From Actinomycetes bacterium (GTDB taxonomy: Bacteria; Actinomycetota; CADDZG01; JAHWKV01), in assembly GCA_029263035.1 (NCBI GenBank), contig JAJCYF010000158.1, forward strand, positions 1-18,121: a stretch of DNA of 18,121 nt, given 5' to 3'. The notes under the pieces were generated by a model that saw only the letters and a program-made list of their open reading frames with translations, ran no database searches and had not been told where the DNA came from. Shown here piece after piece: positions 17,499 through 18,121 of the stretch. The stretch's first letter is position 1; each line of letters begins with the position of its first letter. The translations under genes and the position numbers were made by a program.

Positions 17499-17527
17499 AT
17501 TATGAATTACAGAAATGTCATTTGCAA
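17499..17527 (-). promoter_or_regulatory. leaderless promoter of the DUF3499 gene
   Basis: On the minus strand a -35 TTGCAA (17527-17522) and a -10 CATAAT (17504-17499) are 17 bases apart. The -10 matches five of six consensus bases and ends 7 bases before the ATG at 17491, so transcription should begin at the start codon. The absence of a Shine-Dalgarno agrees with this. Confidence 0.6.
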
Positions 17528-17636
17528 GGATCGTAGATAGCCGAGGTCTTGGGTACGCCATATGTTACATAAGCAAGCTTTTGTAGTTTCGTGAGGTGCG
17601 AAGGGTTCCGGACACGATGCCTGCGAACGTCCGTGG

Positions 17637-17665
17637 AAATAAAAAAGGCGCCAATGCCGGGCGCC
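17637..17665 (-). terminator. rho-independent terminator after the right-edge gene
   Basis: Minus-strand stem GGCGCC (17665-17660) and GGCGCC (17652-17647) around a 7-base loop, followed directly by TTTTTTATTT. This is a textbook terminator for minus-strand transcription coming from the gene at 17784-18121. Confidence 0.75.
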
Positions 17666-17684
17666 GGGGAGGCCGAAAATAGAT

Positions 17685-17729
17685 GTTCCGCAGTAGCTTT
17701 CGGGTCGCCCCTACTCACTTCTGCGGAAC
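17685..17729. repeat. 9-bp inverted repeat with inner stem
   Basis: GTTCCGCAG (17685-17693) and CTGCGGAAC (17721-17729) are exact inverted copies. Inside, AGTAG (17692-17696) can pair with CTACT (17711-17715) in competition with the outer stem ends. It lies in the untranslated tail of the minus-strand gene, before its T-tailed terminator. It may be a 3' UTR structure or a protein-binding site. No flanking target duplication or transposase was seen. Confidence 0.5.
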
Positions 17730-17783
17730 GTCAACAGTTTACCACCGGCGGGCCTGCCGGGGCAAGAAAAATTTTCAGAATCA

Positions 17784-18121
17784 TCACCGTGGAAGCACCT
17801 CGAACAGCGCAGATGCCTCCTGCTCGTAACGAGCCGAAACCGCCGAGACTGCGACGACATACGAGTTGATTTCCAACTGCTCGGTGTCCAGCTGAATGGT
17901 GAACGCCCGGGTCTGGTTGGGCGCGGGGTGCATGGCCGGCGTGTCCAGTGCCGCGTGCAACACGCCCGCGTCTTTGATGCTCAGCGCCACGTCATCGGAG
18001 AAGCCCGCGGCGAAAGTTATCCAGCACTTGATCCGGGCGTCAGATCCTTTGGAGAATGAGGCGCCTATCGACTCGCAGCTTACGGAGAACGGGGGCGGAA
18101 CGTCGACCTCCACGCCGGTCT
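17784..18121 (-). CDS. C-terminal part of an Ig-like domain protein, cut by right edge
   Basis: The frame is open to the window edge; the last 112 residues are visible and the true start is outside. The sequence begins GVEVDVPPPFSVSCES and continues IKCWITFAAG, a beta-rich region with two cysteines about 18 apart. Alternating hydrophobic strands follow, to the end at EVLPR. This looks like an immunoglobulin-like or other beta-sandwich module at the end of a secreted or surface protein. No signal peptide can be assessed. A 9-bp inverted repeat and a strong terminator follow its stop. The apparent internal GTG at 18113 is probably not the real start. Confidence 0.6.
   Translation of the reverse strand, partial: TGVEVDVPPPFSVSCESIGASFSKGSDARIKCWITFAAGFSDDVALSIKDAGVLHAALDTPAMHPAPNQTRAFTIQLDTEQLEINSYVVAVSAVSARYEQEASALFEVLPR

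Noticed and set aside
17518..17718. 66-residue minus-strand frame in the gap right of DUF3499
   Set aside because: It runs through the terminator and inverted repeat and over the DUF3499 promoter; no family features.

Overview
The window is high-GC bacterial chromosome that reads as Actinomycetota. It carries a WhiB-type iron-sulfur regulator, a DUF3499 protein, and the actinobacterial neighbourhood manB / Trm112-like / SIS sugar-phosphate isomerase / WhiB / ahcY. It lacks the markers of a well-known genus, so an uncultured or deep actinobacterial lineage is my best guess (inference). I see no insertion sequence, prophage, CRISPR array, tRNA or rRNA; most of it is ordinary housekeeping sequence.

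Left block (1-9807, all on the minus strand, read right to left): comF, then a 404-base non-coding stretch that looks like a structured RNA (probably a raiA-motif RNA), hpf, secA, prfB (with the programmed +1 frameshift), ftsE, ftsX, the S41 protease ctpA, smpB, a small lipoprotein, and the 5' part of tmRNA (ssrA), which runs off the left edge. This is a growth and ribosome-maintenance cluster: ribosome hibernation (HPF), ribosome rescue (SmpB and tmRNA), termination (RF2), secretion (SecA), and division-linked cell wall control (FtsEX with a periplasmic-side protease). SmpB and tmRNA work as one complex; FtsE and FtsX form one transporter-like complex.

Middle block (9922-13447, plus strand): a two-gene ABC-2 type export system with overlapping ORFs, then ahcY (S-adenosylhomocysteine hydrolase).

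Right block (13444-18121): on the minus strand manB, a 55-residue Trm112/UPF0434 protein and a bifunctional phosphoglucose/phosphomannose isomerase form a tight operon that supplies hexose phosphates and GDP-mannose precursors. On the plus strand whiB is followed after 6 bases by a previously uncalled 48-residue ORF encoding five tandem Tyr-x-Ser-x-Val-Arg-like hexapeptides. Facing it on the minus strand are a small DUF6788-like gene of unknown function and a DUF3499 gene with a good, apparently leaderless promoter. The right edge holds the C-terminus of an Ig-like secreted-type protein followed by a clear rho-independent terminator.

The items most worth a second look are the repeat peptide behind whiB, the structured RNA between comF and hpf, and the tmRNA whose tag reading frame appears collapsed to about four codons with an in-frame UGA where the resume codon should be.
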